From positions 1 through 51,866 of the forward strand of contig NZ_JAATOW010000031.1 of NCBI RefSeq assembly GCF_011806405.1: a DNA stretch of 51,866 bases, written 5' to 3'. The notes below the pieces were generated by a model, which was given only the letters and a program-made list of their open reading frames with translations, was not told the DNA's origin and did not search any database. A program made the translations under genes and the position numbers. Shown here piece by piece: positions 17,581-27,288 of the stretch. Numbering within the stretch: the first letter of the stretch is position 1; every line of letters begins with the position of its first letter. This DNA is from Pseudooceanicola sp. HF7. GTDB taxonomy: Bacteria; Pseudomonadota; Alphaproteobacteria; Rhodobacterales; Rhodobacteraceae.

Positions 17581-18693
17581 CTAGCGCACGATGAAATCAG
17601 CGTGCAGCGCGCCGGCGGCCTTGATGCTTTTCAGGATGTCGATCATGTCGCGCGGAGAGACGCCAAGCGCGTTCAGCCCCGCGACCACCTCCGACAGGGT
17701 CGTGCCTTCGTCGATCTCTGCCAGGCCGATCCCCGGTTCTTCGCGGATCTCTGCCTGGGTCCGCGGCACCACCACGGTTTCCCCTTCGGCAAAGGGATTG
17801 GGCTGCACCACCAAAGGCTCTTCCTGGATCCGCAGCGTCAGGTTGCCCTGGGACACCGCCACCCGGCTGATCCGCACATCCTGTCCCATCACGATCGTGC
17901 CGGAGCGCTGATCGACCACCACGGTCGCCCGCGTCTCTGGCTCTACGCGGATGTTCTCGATCCGGCCAAGCGCATGGGCAGGAGAGGACATGCCCGTCCC
18001 GCCGATATCCAGCCGCACGGTGCCGGAATCCAGCATCACCGCCACGGGCCGGCCGAAATCACGGTTGATCGCCTGTTCGATCCGGCCCGCCGTGGTGAAA
18101 TCCGGCGTCCGCAGCGCCAGCCGCAGGGAGTTGAGAGAGGAAAGCTGGAAATCCACCTCCCGTTCCACCCGCGCCCCCGAGGGGATCACGCCGGATGTCG
18201 GCACCCCCTGGACAACCTGCGCCCCGTCGCCCTCGGCAGAGGCGCCGCCGGCGATGACCGTGCCCTGGGCCACGGCATAGATCTGCCCGTCCGCCGCGTT
18301 GAGCGGCGTCATGATCAGCGTCCCGCCCAGCAGGCTGCTGGCATCCCCGATGGCCGAGACCGTCACATCCACCGTGCCCCCGGCCCGGGCAAAGGGCGGC
18401 AGGGTCGAGGTCACGAAGACCGCCGCCACGTTCTTGGGCCGGAACTGCTCGCCGGTGACGTTGACGCCCAGCCGTTCCAGGATGTTGGTCATGATCTCTT
18501 CGGTGAAGGGCGCATTGCGCAGCCCATCGCCGGTGCCGTTCAGACCCACGACCAAGCCATAGCCCACAAGGTCATTGCCCCGCACGCCATCGAATTCCAC
18601 CAGATCCTTGATCCGGATCGGGGCGGCGCCGGCCAGCTGCGGCAGCAGCAGGGCCAGGCAGAGCAGAAGGCGGGACAGCTTGCCATAGCCCAT
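17581..18693 (-). CDS. flgI: FlgI: flagellar basal-body P-ring protein
   Basis: 370 residues. Residues 1-23 are a signal peptide (hydrophobic run LLLCLALLLPQLAGA, cut near GAA-P), so the protein is exported to the periplasm, where it assembles the P-ring around the rod in the peptidoglycan. The mature start IRIKDLVEFDGVRGNDLVGY and the run GLVVGLNGTGDG are family hallmarks. It is last in the operon motB-flgE-flgK-flgL-flgI; its ATG shares a base with the flgL stop (TAATG). A strong terminator follows. Confidence 0.96.
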   Translation of the reverse strand: MGYGKLSRLLLCLALLLPQLAGAAPIRIKDLVEFDGVRGNDLVGYGLVVGLNGTGDGLRNAPFTEEIMTNILERLGVNVTGEQFRPKNVAAVFVTSTLPPFARAGGTVDVTVSAIGDASSLLGGTLIMTPLNAADGQIYAVAQGTVIAGGASAEGDGAQVVQGVPTSGVIPSGARVEREVDFQLSSLNSLRLALRTPDFTTAGRIEQAINRDFGRPVAVMLDSGTVRLDIGGTGMSSPAHALGRIENIRVEPETRATVVVDQRSGTIVMGQDVRISRVAVSQGNLTLRIQEEPLVVQPNPFAEGETVVVPRTQAEIREEPGIGLAEIDEGTTLSEVVAGLNALGVSPRDMIDILKSIKAAGALHADFIVR

Positions 18694-19700
18694 TACAGGT
18701 AATCCGTCAGCGACAGGCGCGACAGTTTCACCGTCACGGCATACAGGCTTTCCAGCTGGAACTGCACATCCTCCAGCTTCGAGGCCGTCTCGTAGGGATC
18801 GACCTCCAGCAGGTTGGTGCGCGCCATGTTGTAGCTGGTCCGCTCGACAGAGATCCTGACCTGCCCTTCCTCGGCGCGGGACTGGGCATAGCCCAGGTCG
18901 GCCCGGATCCGGACAAGCCCCTGTTGTTCAAAGGACATCCCCTCTCCGGCGGCGCCCAGCATCTCCTTCTGCAGGTTCACCGGGAAGCTCAGCGCGTCAT
19001 CGCCCGCCAGGGCGGCCATCGCGGCATGTTTCAGCAGCACCCGGATCGCCGGATCATCGGCGCGCAGGTCCAGGTCCACGGTTTCCCCCGCCCCCAGCTG
19101 GAACGCCGGCAAAGAGGTCGTCGCCCCCTGGTAGGCCACCGTTTCAAAGCCGCCCCCCGCGCTGTCGAACCAGGTGTCCAGCTGGGCCTGGATCCCCGCC
19201 AGGGTGGTTTCCCCGGCGACCAGCGGGCGCAGCTCATCCAGGATCTCGTCGGCACTGATCAGCGCCGGCTGATCGGTATCCACGCCGGAAAACATCGTCC
19301 GCCCGGCCACGTCGGTGTTCAGCGCGCTGACGATCACCCGCAGGTCCTGCACCGCCCGGTCAGAGACATTGTTGACCACCTCTGCCAGCCCGGCACTGGA
19401 GGCACTCATGGAGGCCAGCCCAAGCTCGGAGATCATGTCCTGGAACCGTCCCAGCACGCTCTGCATGCCGTCGGTGAACAGGATCGCCTCCCCGGTGGCA
19501 TCCTCGTAGGCATCCAGCAGGGTCAGGTTGCGGTCCACGTCCGACAGGTAGGAATAGCTGCCCGACAGGTGCCGACCGATGTCAGAGGCCTTGCCGCTTG
19601 CAAGTTCCTCGACCAGCGATCCCATGCGGGTCTTCAGGTCCGTGTTCTGTTGGCGCAGCATGAAGCTTTGCGCCAGGTCGCCTATTGAAATCAACGACAT
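18693..19700 (-). CDS. flgL: FlgL: hook-filament junction protein (HAP3)
   Basis: 335 residues, flagellin-like at both ends and variable in the middle. The N-terminal helix (SIGDLAQSFMLRQQNTDLKTRM) and the C-terminal helix (ISVERTSYNMARTNLLEVDPYETASKLEDVQ) form the coiled-coil D0/D1 part of the axial structure. It joins the hook to the filament with FlgK. It lies 3 bp after flgK and overlaps flgI. Sequence between the helices is not conserved enough to say more. No export signal is expected, because it leaves through the flagellar secretion apparatus. Confidence 0.92.
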   Translation of the reverse strand: MSLISIGDLAQSFMLRQQNTDLKTRMGSLVEELASGKASDIGRHLSGSYSYLSDVDRNLTLLDAYEDATGEAILFTDGMQSVLGRFQDMISELGLASMSASSAGLAEVVNNVSDRAVQDLRVIVSALNTDVAGRTMFSGVDTDQPALISADEILDELRPLVAGETTLAGIQAQLDTWFDSAGGGFETVAYQGATTSLPAFQLGAGETVDLDLRADDPAIRVLLKHAAMAALAGDDALSFPVNLQKEMLGAAGEGMSFEQQGLVRIRADLGYAQSRAEEGQVRISVERTSYNMARTNLLEVDPYETASKLEDVQFQLESLYAVTVKLSRLSLTDYL

Positions 19701-19703
19701 GGA

Positions 19704-21158
19704 TCAGATCCTCATCAGAATATCGAGCATTTCCTCGATCGTTTGAACCAGCCGGGCATTGGCGGAATAGCTCTGTTCGATCAGCAGCATGCGCTGCATC
19801 TCCTCGTCCGTGTCGACCCCGTCCGACAGCAGCCGCTCCTTCAGTTCCGCGGTGCGCGTATTGGCATAGGTCATCGCCTGGTCGGCGGTGTTGCGGTCAG
19901 AGGAGACGATGGACATCATGCTGGACGCCAGGCCAGAGGCAGACAGCCCCTCCGTCCCGAAGACGGCCGAGGTCGGCGTGCGCCGGGTTTCCAGCGCCGC
20001 CTTCATGTCGAAGATCAGGCTGGCATCGCTGGCACTGCCCGATGTCGCCGCCCCAAGCCCGTCGCGCAGGTGCCAGGTTTCCCCGCCCTGTGCCGGATCG
20101 ACGATCGCGTTGACCGCGATGCGGGCGGAAATACCCAGCTCATCCGCGGGGTCGAAGAACAGCCCGTTGTCGGTGAACAGCCCCGGGTCGCCCGCGGCGC
20201 GGGTGGTATCGATCCCGGCATCCTGGAACCGTTCGATCAGGTCGCGGGCCACCGTGTCCAGGTTGGCCTGCGCCTCCACAGCGAACACGTCGCGGATCTC
20301 GAACAGAGAGGCCAGGCGCGCGCCGCCGATGGGATCGTTGAAGGTATCCGTCTCGACCGGCTGGCCATTGATCGTCAGGCCGGACAGGAAGCCGTTGTCG
20401 CGCGTCAGATGCGGCGTGATCGTGTTGGTGCGGCTAAAGCCCAGCTCCGCCGGGGAGCTGTCCACCAGGATCGCGCCGCCGGGGGTGTAAAGCGCCACCG
20501 CGCCATCCTCCCGCCCCGCCTGGAGCACCGGCATGATCTGGGACAGCTCATCGATCACCGCCTGGCGGTGGTCCATCAGCGAATTGGCGTCATCCCCGAC
20601 GTTGATCGCCCGGCGGATGGAGCCGTTCAGGTCATGGACCTGTTCCAGCAGCACGTTGGTGCGATCCACCGTGGCGGAAATCTCTGCATCGGCCTCTTCG
20701 CGGATGGTCTGGATCCCGTCGGAGATATCGTTCATCTCGCCGGCCATGTCCTTGGCCGCATCCAACACGGCGGTCAGCCGTTCGGGCAGATCCGGGCGCG
20801 AGGCGGCGGAGATCAGCGAGGTTTCGAACCTGGCGACCCGCGCGGCCAGCGAACTGGAGTCCTCCGGCGTGCCCATCAGGCTTTCCAGCCGGTTCTGGTA
20901 GGTCGCGCTGGTCTCTGTATAGGCAAGGGCGGATCCCGCCGCGCGCCATTCGCTGACCAGCTTGTCGTCCATGTAACGGACCACGCCGTCGATGCGCACG
21001 CCGCCATAGCTGCCGACGCCGCGGGTGGACACTTCAAGCTCGCGCTTGCCGTAGCCGTCGTTCAGCGCATTGGCGACATTGGACGACACGACAGAGGCCG
21101 CGCGTTGGGTCATCGTCAGCCCGGAAAGGGCGTTGGAGAGGGCTCCGGACAGGCTCAT
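19704..21158 (-). CDS. flgK: FlgK: hook-associated protein 1 (HAP1)
   Basis: 484 residues. The N-terminus (SLSGALSNALSGLTMTQRAASVVSSNVAN) is the axial-protein rod/hook motif, and the C-terminus (LLIEQSYSANARLVQTIEEMLDILMRI) is the matching FlgK/FlgE helix. It forms the first junction layer on the hook, beneath FlgL. It is 60 bp downstream of flgE and 3 bp upstream of flgL, in line with a single transcript. The length is at the short end of the family, with the middle domains reduced. Confidence 0.94.
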   Translation of the reverse strand: MSLSGALSNALSGLTMTQRAASVVSSNVANALNDGYGKRELEVSTRGVGSYGGVRIDGVVRYMDDKLVSEWRAAGSALAYTETSATYQNRLESLMGTPEDSSSLAARVARFETSLISAASRPDLPERLTAVLDAAKDMAGEMNDISDGIQTIREEADAEISATVDRTNVLLEQVHDLNGSIRRAINVGDDANSLMDHRQAVIDELSQIMPVLQAGREDGAVALYTPGGAILVDSSPAELGFSRTNTITPHLTRDNGFLSGLTINGQPVETDTFNDPIGGARLASLFEIRDVFAVEAQANLDTVARDLIERFQDAGIDTTRAAGDPGLFTDNGLFFDPADELGISARIAVNAIVDPAQGGETWHLRDGLGAATSGSASDASLIFDMKAALETRRTPTSAVFGTEGLSASGLASSMMSIVSSDRNTADQAMTYANTRTAELKERLLSDGVDTDEEMQRMLLIEQSYSANARLVQTIEEMLDILMRI

Positions 21159-21218
21159 GTTTCAGGCCTTTCTGCTGCTAGGGAAACGGGCGGGCGCCGT
21201 GCTGGCGCCCGGCCGAGA

Positions 21219-22520
21219 TCAGCGTTTGATATTGGTGGTTTCCTGGAGCATCTCGTCCACGGTCTGGAAGACCTTCGCGTTGGAGGAATAGGCCCTCTGG
21301 GTCCGGATCATGTTCGTCAGCTCACCCGCGACATCGGTGCCCGATTCCTCGCGCGCGAAGGACACGATGTCCCCCGTCGGCCCGTCACCGGCATCCCACA
21401 GGTAGTAGGGGCCGCTGTTCGGGGTCGCCACGTAGGTCTGGTAGTCCAGCGATTGCATGCCGTTGGGGTTGGCCACATCCGCCAGCGGAACCTGGTAGAG
21501 GATCTTCACGTCGCCATTATCGAAATTGGCCCGGACAAAGCCGGTCGGATCCACCTCGACCCCGGTCAGCGTGCCCACTTCGGCGCCATCCTTGGTGATC
21601 CCGGTGGGTGCGAAGGTATCGGAAAGCTGGGTCAGCCCGTCCGATGTGCCCAGCAGGCCCAGTTCAACCTCGATCGGGCCGCCGGCGACATTGACCACCA
21701 CGGTGCCGGTCGTGTTGTCATAGGCCCCGCCGGCCGCGCCCAGGGTCACGCTGGCCAGGGTGCCGCCGCCGGTGCGGGTATCGTTGAAGGTCAGGTCGTA
21801 ATCGCCCACCAGGGTGCCATCGACCTCATCGGTGATCTGCATGTTCCAGGCATTGGTGGCCAGGGGGCCAGAGGTATCGGGGGTAAAGACCACCGTCAGC
21901 GACTGCGGCTTGCCCAGGTTGTCGTAATATTCGATCGACAGCTGCACCGGATCGCCAGAGGCCGTCGGCTCCGTCTCCGTGGCGGGCAGGTTCACGCCCA
22001 ACCCGATCTCCGTCGTCGGATTGCCGGAGAAGGAGCTCTGGTCCACCTGGATCGGCACCAGGCCGGAGTCGGTCTCACGCGAGACCGCCGGGAATTCGCC
22101 ATTGGCATCCGCGGGCCAGCCCAGGAGCATCAGCCCGCTGGCGGACCGCAGGTAGCCCGCGTCATCCAGCCGGAAGGAGCCGGTCGAGGTCAGCATCATC
22201 TGCTTGAAGGTGCCGGTCGCCTCGACCTCCGTGGCGCTGGCAACGGGCAGCATGCCGCGTTCGCGCACCGCCAGGTCGGTCGCGTTGTCCGTCGGCACGA
22301 TGGAGCGCCGCTGGTCGATGATCCGCATGGTAGAGGCCCGGACACCGCCGGCGGTATATCCCGCACCGCTTTCCCCAAGCACCAGCGAATGGAAATCCGC
22401 CTCTACCTTCTTGTACCCGTATGTCTGCGAGTTCGCGATATTGTCCGCGATCGTCGCCAGACGCGTCGCATTGCTGGTCAGCCCCGCGATACCCGCATTG
22501 AGGGATGAGGAAATAGTCAT
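21219..22520 (-). CDS. flgE: FlgE: flagellar hook protein
   Basis: 433 residues from ATG 22520 (MTISSSLNAG), preceded by AAAGG; an upstream extension in frame has no family sequence. It shows the hook N-terminal motif LATIADNIANSQTYGYKK, a middle of Thr/Gly-rich beta domains, and the C-terminal LTNMIRTQRAYSSNAKVFQTVDEMLQ helix. It polymerises into the flexible hook. A 111-bp gap separates it from motB, and a 60-bp gap from flgK. Confidence 0.94.
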   Translation of the reverse strand: MTISSSLNAGIAGLTSNATRLATIADNIANSQTYGYKKVEADFHSLVLGESGAGYTAGGVRASTMRIIDQRRSIVPTDNATDLAVRERGMLPVASATEVEATGTFKQMMLTSTGSFRLDDAGYLRSASGLMLLGWPADANGEFPAVSRETDSGLVPIQVDQSSFSGNPTTEIGLGVNLPATETEPTASGDPVQLSIEYYDNLGKPQSLTVVFTPDTSGPLATNAWNMQITDEVDGTLVGDYDLTFNDTRTGGGTLASVTLGAAGGAYDNTTGTVVVNVAGGPIEVELGLLGTSDGLTQLSDTFAPTGITKDGAEVGTLTGVEVDPTGFVRANFDNGDVKILYQVPLADVANPNGMQSLDYQTYVATPNSGPYYLWDAGDGPTGDIVSFAREESGTDVAGELTNMIRTQRAYSSNAKVFQTVDEMLQETTNIKR

Positions 22521-22631
22521 GGATACGCCTTTCTGCTGCGTCGACCTCTCGTCTCGCAACAGAGCTAAGCGCGCCGAATTAATATGCGGCTAACAGCTAA
22601 AATCCTCGCTACTTCCACCGCTTCGCGGGGG

Positions 22632-23462
22632 TCAGCTTTCCTTGCGCAGCAGGATGATTTCCAAGCGGTTGTTCCGGGGTGACATCGGGTTGCGCGCGAC
22701 CAGTTCGCGGTCCGCATGGCCGGTGACCCGCAGCACCCGGTCGTAATCCATCCCGGAGCCGGTCATCAGCTGGCGCATCGATTCGGCGCGGTCGGCCGAA
22801 AGCGTCCAGACCGGGTTGTCGTTCAGCACCACCGGGCGGGCGTGGACATGGCCTTCCAGCGCCATCTTGTTGTCCACTAGCGCCGTCACCCGCACCAGCA
22901 TGCCCGCCAGCTGGGACAGCAGGTTGGTCGGCTGCGTGGTATTCTCCACGAACAGGGTCGCATCCTCGTTGTCGAAAAGCTCGATCACCAGGCCCTCGTC
23001 GGTGACCCGCGTCACGATATGCTTCAGCACATCGGGGTGCACATCGCTTTCCCCCGCCTTGCCGACCAGGATCTCCTCCACCTTGCGCAGCTCTTCCGTT
23101 TCCTCGTCGAAACGGCGGTCATTGCGGCCCGCGGCCTTGTTCTGATCCATGGGGTTGGTCGAGGTCGATCCGGTCCCGACCTGGGGATTGGCGATCTCGG
23201 AAAAGACGCTTTCGCCGCCAAAGGCACCGTCCCCCCCGCCAGAGACGGGGTTGATCGGAATCGTCGGAGAGAAGTAATCCGCGATCCCCTTGCGTTGCTT
23301 TTCCGTCGTCGCGTTCAACAGCCACATCAGAAGGAAGAAAGCCATCATCGCCGTCACGAAGTCGGCGTAGGCCACTTTCCAGGCGCCACCGTGATGTCCA
23401 TCACCGCCGCCCTTCTTTACCTTCTTGATGATGACTGGCGCGGCATTCCCTTGCCCGGCCAT
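22632..23462 (-). CDS. motB: MotB: flagellar motor stator protein
   Basis: 276 residues from ATG 23462, with GGTGAGAG upstream; a GTG at 23492 would add ten residues. A basic N-terminal tail is followed by one membrane segment with the proton-carrying D34 (AYADFVTAMMAFFLLMWLL). A linker leads to a C-terminal OmpA-like domain (about 150-276) that grips peptidoglycan, including TGHADRELVARNPMSPRNNR. It pairs with MotA to drive rotation. motA is not in this window, so the partner is encoded elsewhere. It is first in the hook operon and diverges from the sugar module at 23631. Confidence 0.93.
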   Translation of the reverse strand: MAGQGNAAPVIIKKVKKGGGDGHHGGAWKVAYADFVTAMMAFFLLMWLLNATTEKQRKGIADYFSPTIPINPVSGGGDGAFGGESVFSEIANPQVGTGSTSTNPMDQNKAAGRNDRRFDEETEELRKVEEILVGKAGESDVHPDVLKHIVTRVTDEGLVIELFDNEDATLFVENTTQPTNLLSQLAGMLVRVTALVDNKMALEGHVHARPVVLNDNPVWTLSADRAESMRQLMTGSGMDYDRVLRVTGHADRELVARNPMSPRNNRLEIILLRKES

Positions 23463-23630
23463 ATCTCTCACCACCGTTATCTCACCCGGCACCAGACCTA
23501 GCGCCCAGGTCTTGCAGAGAGCTTAACATCCCCAATTGTTGCTGTTTCCCGGACGCAAGGGCGGCGAAGGGGCGAAAGGGGACCATAGCAAGAACGGTTT
23601 GTTAACCAAGCGCGCCCTAAAGCAAAGGGC

Positions 23631-24620
23631 ATGACACAGTTCAACGACCTCCACGGGGAATGCGATATCCTTGTCCTGGGCAGCCGGGGCAGGATCGGGC
23701 GGATGCTGCGGGGCTTTGCCACGCGGGAGTCCACCGGCGACATGGTGATGCCAAGCCTGGCCTGGCAAAGCCGCAGGGGCGGGCCCGGCCTGATTGGCTG
23801 GACGCCGGGCGATCCCGCGCCGCTGCGCGCCCGCACCATCCTGGCCCTCTGGGGTGTGACTTCCGGCACGCAGACGGCGCTTTCCGCCAATGCCGCCCTT
23901 GCCTGGGAGGCGCTTGACCTCGCGCTGAAGACCGGCGCGACCCGGGTGCTGCATGTCTCAAGCGCGGCGGTCTACGGGCCGGCCAGCGCCGCCAGTGAAG
24001 ACAGCCCGCTGCAGCCCGTCACCGCCTATGGCCAGGCCAAGCAGGAGATGGAGCAGGCGATTGCCGTCTGGCACCAAAGCCATCCCGGCGCGCCGGTGCG
24101 CAGCACGATCCTGCGGCTGGCGAACCTGGCCGGGGCGGACATGCTGTTCACCAACCTCGACAAGGGCGCGCCCATGCTGCTCGACCGCTTCCCCGACGGG
24201 CGCGCGGCGCGGCGCAGCTACCTGGCCCCGCGCGATCTGCTTGGGCTGGTCTGCCGCCTGCACCAGAAGGCGCAAGCGCTGCCGCCCGTCCTGAACGTGG
24301 CCGGGCCCCGTGCGCTGGGCATGGATGACATCCTGAATGCTGCCCGCCATCCCTTTACCTGGCGCGCCGCGCCGCCCCGGGCGCTGCAAGAGGTGCAGAT
24401 GGAATGCGACCGCCTGCACCGGCTGACCGGACCGCTGCCCGACAGCAGCCGCGCCACGGCGCTGGTGGCGCAATGGCAGGCCGCGCGCCAGTTCCGGGCG
24501 CTGGATCGCCTTGGCGACCCAGATACGGATGATCAGCAGACCCAGGTCATCGACATCGCGCAGCCCCTGCCGCCCACCGCCTACCGCGGACAACCGGGCC
24601 TTCAGGACAGCCTGCCGTGA
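23631..24620 (+). CDS. NAD(P)-dependent SDR sugar reductase/epimerase
   Basis: 329 residues. The N-terminal Rossmann loop is GSRGRIG (about 17-23), and Y-x3-K (YGQAK) with an upstream SS pair in VLHVSSAAVYG gives the extended-SDR catalytic set. Next to an initiating sugar-phosphate transferase and a membrane 4,6-dehydratase, it most plausibly reduces or epimerises the 4-keto sugar, as WreQ/WbpV do for QuiNAc. The substrate is inferred from context only. It has AAAGG before the ATG, diverges from motB, and its stop overlaps the next GTG start. Confidence 0.82.
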   Translation: MTQFNDLHGECDILVLGSRGRIGRMLRGFATRESTGDMVMPSLAWQSRRGGPGLIGWTPGDPAPLRARTILALWGVTSGTQTALSANAALAWEALDLALKTGATRVLHVSSAAVYGPASAASEDSPLQPVTAYGQAKQEMEQAIAVWHQSHPGAPVRSTILRLANLAGADMLFTNLDKGAPMLLDRFPDGRAARRSYLAPRDLLGLVCRLHQKAQALPPVLNVAGPRALGMDDILNAARHPFTWRAAPPRALQEVQMECDRLHRLTGPLPDSSRATALVAQWQAARQFRALDRLGDPDTDDQQTQVIDIAQPLPPTAYRGQPGLQDSLP

Positions 24621-25240
24621 CCCCCTGGAAGCGCGCCATGGATCTTGCGGGCGGGCTGATCGCCCTGGCGCTGCTCTGGCCGCTGATGCTGGGCGTGGCG
24701 CTGGTGATCCGCCTGCGCGACGGGGCCCCGGTGCTGCATGTCTCTGAACGGATGCACAGCCCCCAGCGCGCCTTTGCCCTGGTGAAGTTCCGCACCATGG
24801 CCCCGGATCCGGCGGATCGCGGGGTCTCTGGCGGGGACAAGGCCGCGCGCATCACGCCCACCGGCGCCGTGCTGCGCCGCTACCGGCTGGACGAGATGCC
24901 CCAGGTCTGGAACGTCCTGCGCGGCGACATGAGCCTGGTCGGCCCCCGCCCGCCCCTGCGCCGCTACGTGGAGGCCCATCCAGAGCTTTACGCCGAAGTC
25001 CTGGCCTGCCGCCCCGGCCTGACCGGGCTGGCCAGCATCGAATTCCACGCACGCGAAGCCGCGCTGCTGGCCCGCTGCCGCACGGCAGAGGAAACAGAGC
25101 GCGTCTATACCCGCCGCTGCATCCCGGCCAAGGCACGGCTGGATCTTGTCTACCGGCGCAGGCGCTCACTTGGGCTGGACCTGCTGCTGCTGGGGCGCAC
25201 CTTCCGCAGGCTGCTGCCGGGGGCGGTCCGGCGCTCCTAG
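24617..25240 (+). CDS. Initiating sugar-phosphate transferase (polyprenyl-phosphate, PglC/WreU type)
   Basis: 207 residues from GTG 24617, which overlaps the previous stop (GTGA). One hydrophobic segment (residues 8-30) serves as a re-entrant membrane anchor, followed by the catalytic core. Core motifs are VKFRTM, the LDEMPQ dyad and NVLRGDMSLVGPRPPL. This small monotopic form moves a hexosamine-1-phosphate from UDP-sugar to undecaprenyl phosphate on the inner face of the membrane, starting a glycan. The exact sugar is not visible in the sequence. Confidence 0.9.
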   Translation: MTPWKRAMDLAGGLIALALLWPLMLGVALVIRLRDGAPVLHVSERMHSPQRAFALVKFRTMAPDPADRGVSGGDKAARITPTGAVLRRYRLDEMPQVWNVLRGDMSLVGPRPPLRRYVEAHPELYAEVLACRPGLTGLASIEFHAREAALLARCRTAEETERVYTRRCIPAKARLDLVYRRRRSLGLDLLLLGRTFRRLLPGAVRRS

Positions 25241-25339
25241 GCCGGATGTTCCAGGGGTCTGTCAGGGGATCTTCCGGCGTTATCGGAATGGTTACGGCTT
25301 TGCGTCTTAGCTGAACGAAAGGGCAACAGGGCGGCAGCA

Positions 25340-27265
25340 ATGAACATGCGCTTCGTGACACGGCTGGGCCGGGCGGAAAAGGCGGCGATCCTGCTGGCGC
25401 TGGACGGGCTGACGGCGCTGGCCGCCCTGGTGATGACGGACCGGCTGCTGTCCCCTGCCGCGGGGACGCAGGCGGCGCTTGCCCAGGCTGCCCTGCTGAC
25501 CCAGCCGCGCTTCCTGCTGGCGGGCCTGCTGACCGCCATGGGGGTCAGCTGGTACCTGGGCCTTCACCGGATGCAGCTGTTGGCCTATGAAAAGCACGGC
25601 ATGGTCGAAACCTGCATCGTCGCCGCCAGCATCAGCGCCGCCTGCGCCCTGGTGAATACCTGGCACGGTAGCGGGCAGAGTCCGGTTCCGGGCCCCCGGG
25701 CGGAGCTGGCGCATGTCCTGCTCTGCGGGCTGCTTTTCCTGGCGCTCTCCTTTGCCGCGCGGCTCACGCTGCTGCGGATCACCGCCGCGCTCTACCGGCT
25801 GGCGCGCACCCGCAAGCGGCTGCTGATCTACGGGGCCGGGCGGGCGGGCCAGCAACTGGCCGCCGCGCTGGATGCCGATGAGACCATGCGCCCCGTCGCC
25901 TTCCTGGATGACACCCCCCGCCTGCAAAGCCTGACCATTGCCGGGCTGCGGGTCTTCTCTCCCCTGCGCCTGCAAACCCTTGTCCAGCGGCTGGACATAG
26001 ACGCCATCGTGCTGGCCCTGCCCGATGATGCCCGCCGCCGCAAGGCCCAGGCGCTGGCGGCCACGGATTGCGAATTGCTCTCGCCGCCCTCGGTCTCGGA
26101 CCTGTTGCAGGGGCGGGCGGCCGCGCCGCAGAGGGGGCAGATGCCGATGCAGGCGCTACTGGGGCGCAAGCACCTGGATGAAGAGATCCCGCAGGCCGGC
26201 GACAGCTACCGCGATCGCGTGGTGCTGGTCACCGGGGCCGGCGGCTCCATCGGGGCAGAGCTTTGCCGCCAGGTCGCCGCGCTGGGTCCGGCGCGCCTGG
26301 TACTGCTCGATCACTCCGAACTGGCGCTTTACACCATCGCGCGCGAGCTGGGCGAAACCTGGCCGCAGCTGGCGCTGACCCCGGCGCTGGGCTCTGTCTG
26401 CGAAGCACCGCTGGTCCGCGCCCTGCTGCGCGACGAAGGGGTTGAGATCGCGCTGCACGCCGCCGCCTACAAGCATGTGCCACTGGTCCAGCAGAACATG
26501 CTGGAGGGGCTGCGCAACAACGTGCTGGGCACCAAGGTCCTGGCAGAGGCCTGCGCCGATGCGGGGGTGGAGCGCTTCATCCTGATTTCCACCGACAAGG
26601 CCGTGCGCCCCTCCGGCGTCATGGGCGCGACCAAGCGCCTGGCAGAGGAAATCGTGCAGGACCTCGCCGCGCGCCGCCCCGATGCGCGACCGGATTCGGG
26701 GACAAACGGCACCCGCTTCGCCATCGTGCGCTTCGGCAATGTCATGGGCTCTTCCGGCTCCGTCATCCCCCTGTTCGAGGACCAGATCGCCCGGGGCGGC
26801 CCGGTCACCGTCACCCACCCCGAGGTCACGCGCTACTTCATGACCGTGACAGAGGCCGTGCGCCTGGTGCTGATCGCCGGCAGTTTCGCGCGCGGCGGGG
26901 ACGTGCTGGCGCTGGACATGGGCGACCCGGTGGAGATCCTGCAGGTGGCCCGCCAGATGGTGCTGGGCGCCGGGCTGACCCTGCGCGATGACGCCAGGCC
27001 CGACGGCGACATAGAGATTCGCTTCACCGGCCTGCGCGAGGGCGAGAAACTGCATGAAGAGCTCTTCATCGGCTCCGACATGCGCCCCACGCCGCATGAC
27101 CGCATCCTGCGCGCGCAGGAAGGGCACCTGTCCCAGCTTCAGGTCGCCGCCGCGCTGTCCGAGATCCGCCGCGCGGTGGACTGCCGCGACCAGGCCAGCG
27201 CCCGCGCGGCCCTGGACAAATGGGTCTTCGGCAAGGCGGGCACGCGGGTCTCTGCCACCGGCTGA
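25340..27265 (+). CDS. Membrane nucleotide-sugar 4,6-dehydratase (FlaA1/CapD/WbpM family)
   Basis: 641 residues. Four N-terminal membrane segments (about 15-165) precede a first Rossmann fold (YGAGRAGQQL) and a second, catalytic SDR domain with GAGGSIGAEL near residue 300. In the active site ISTDKAVRPSGVMGATK the usual catalytic Tyr is Met, as is normal for the WbpM branch. It should convert UDP-GlcNAc to the 4-keto-6-deoxy sugar. A 99-bp gap separates it from the transferase gene. It completes a three-gene set that can make and prime a 6-deoxy-HexNAc such as QuiNAc. Confidence 0.93.
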   Translation: MNMRFVTRLGRAEKAAILLALDGLTALAALVMTDRLLSPAAGTQAALAQAALLTQPRFLLAGLLTAMGVSWYLGLHRMQLLAYEKHGMVETCIVAASISAACALVNTWHGSGQSPVPGPRAELAHVLLCGLLFLALSFAARLTLLRITAALYRLARTRKRLLIYGAGRAGQQLAAALDADETMRPVAFLDDTPRLQSLTIAGLRVFSPLRLQTLVQRLDIDAIVLALPDDARRRKAQALAATDCELLSPPSVSDLLQGRAAAPQRGQMPMQALLGRKHLDEEIPQAGDSYRDRVVLVTGAGGSIGAELCRQVAALGPARLVLLDHSELALYTIARELGETWPQLALTPALGSVCEAPLVRALLRDEGVEIALHAAAYKHVPLVQQNMLEGLRNNVLGTKVLAEACADAGVERFILISTDKAVRPSGVMGATKRLAEEIVQDLAARRPDARPDSGTNGTRFAIVRFGNVMGSSGSVIPLFEDQIARGGPVTVTHPEVTRYFMTVTEAVRLVLIAGSFARGGDVLALDMGDPVEILQVARQMVLGAGLTLRDDARPDGDIEIRFTGLREGEKLHEELFIGSDMRPTPHDRILRAQEGHLSQLQVAAALSEIRRAVDCRDQASARAALDKWVFGKAGTRVSATG

Positions 27266-27288
27266 GCCCCCGCCCCTGCGCCCACCAT

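Noticed and set aside
26590-26640. Met in place of the SDR catalytic Tyr in the membrane dehydratase, possibly an inactive enzyme
   Set aside because: The WbpM/FlaA1 branch normally has Met at this place, so the enzyme should be active.
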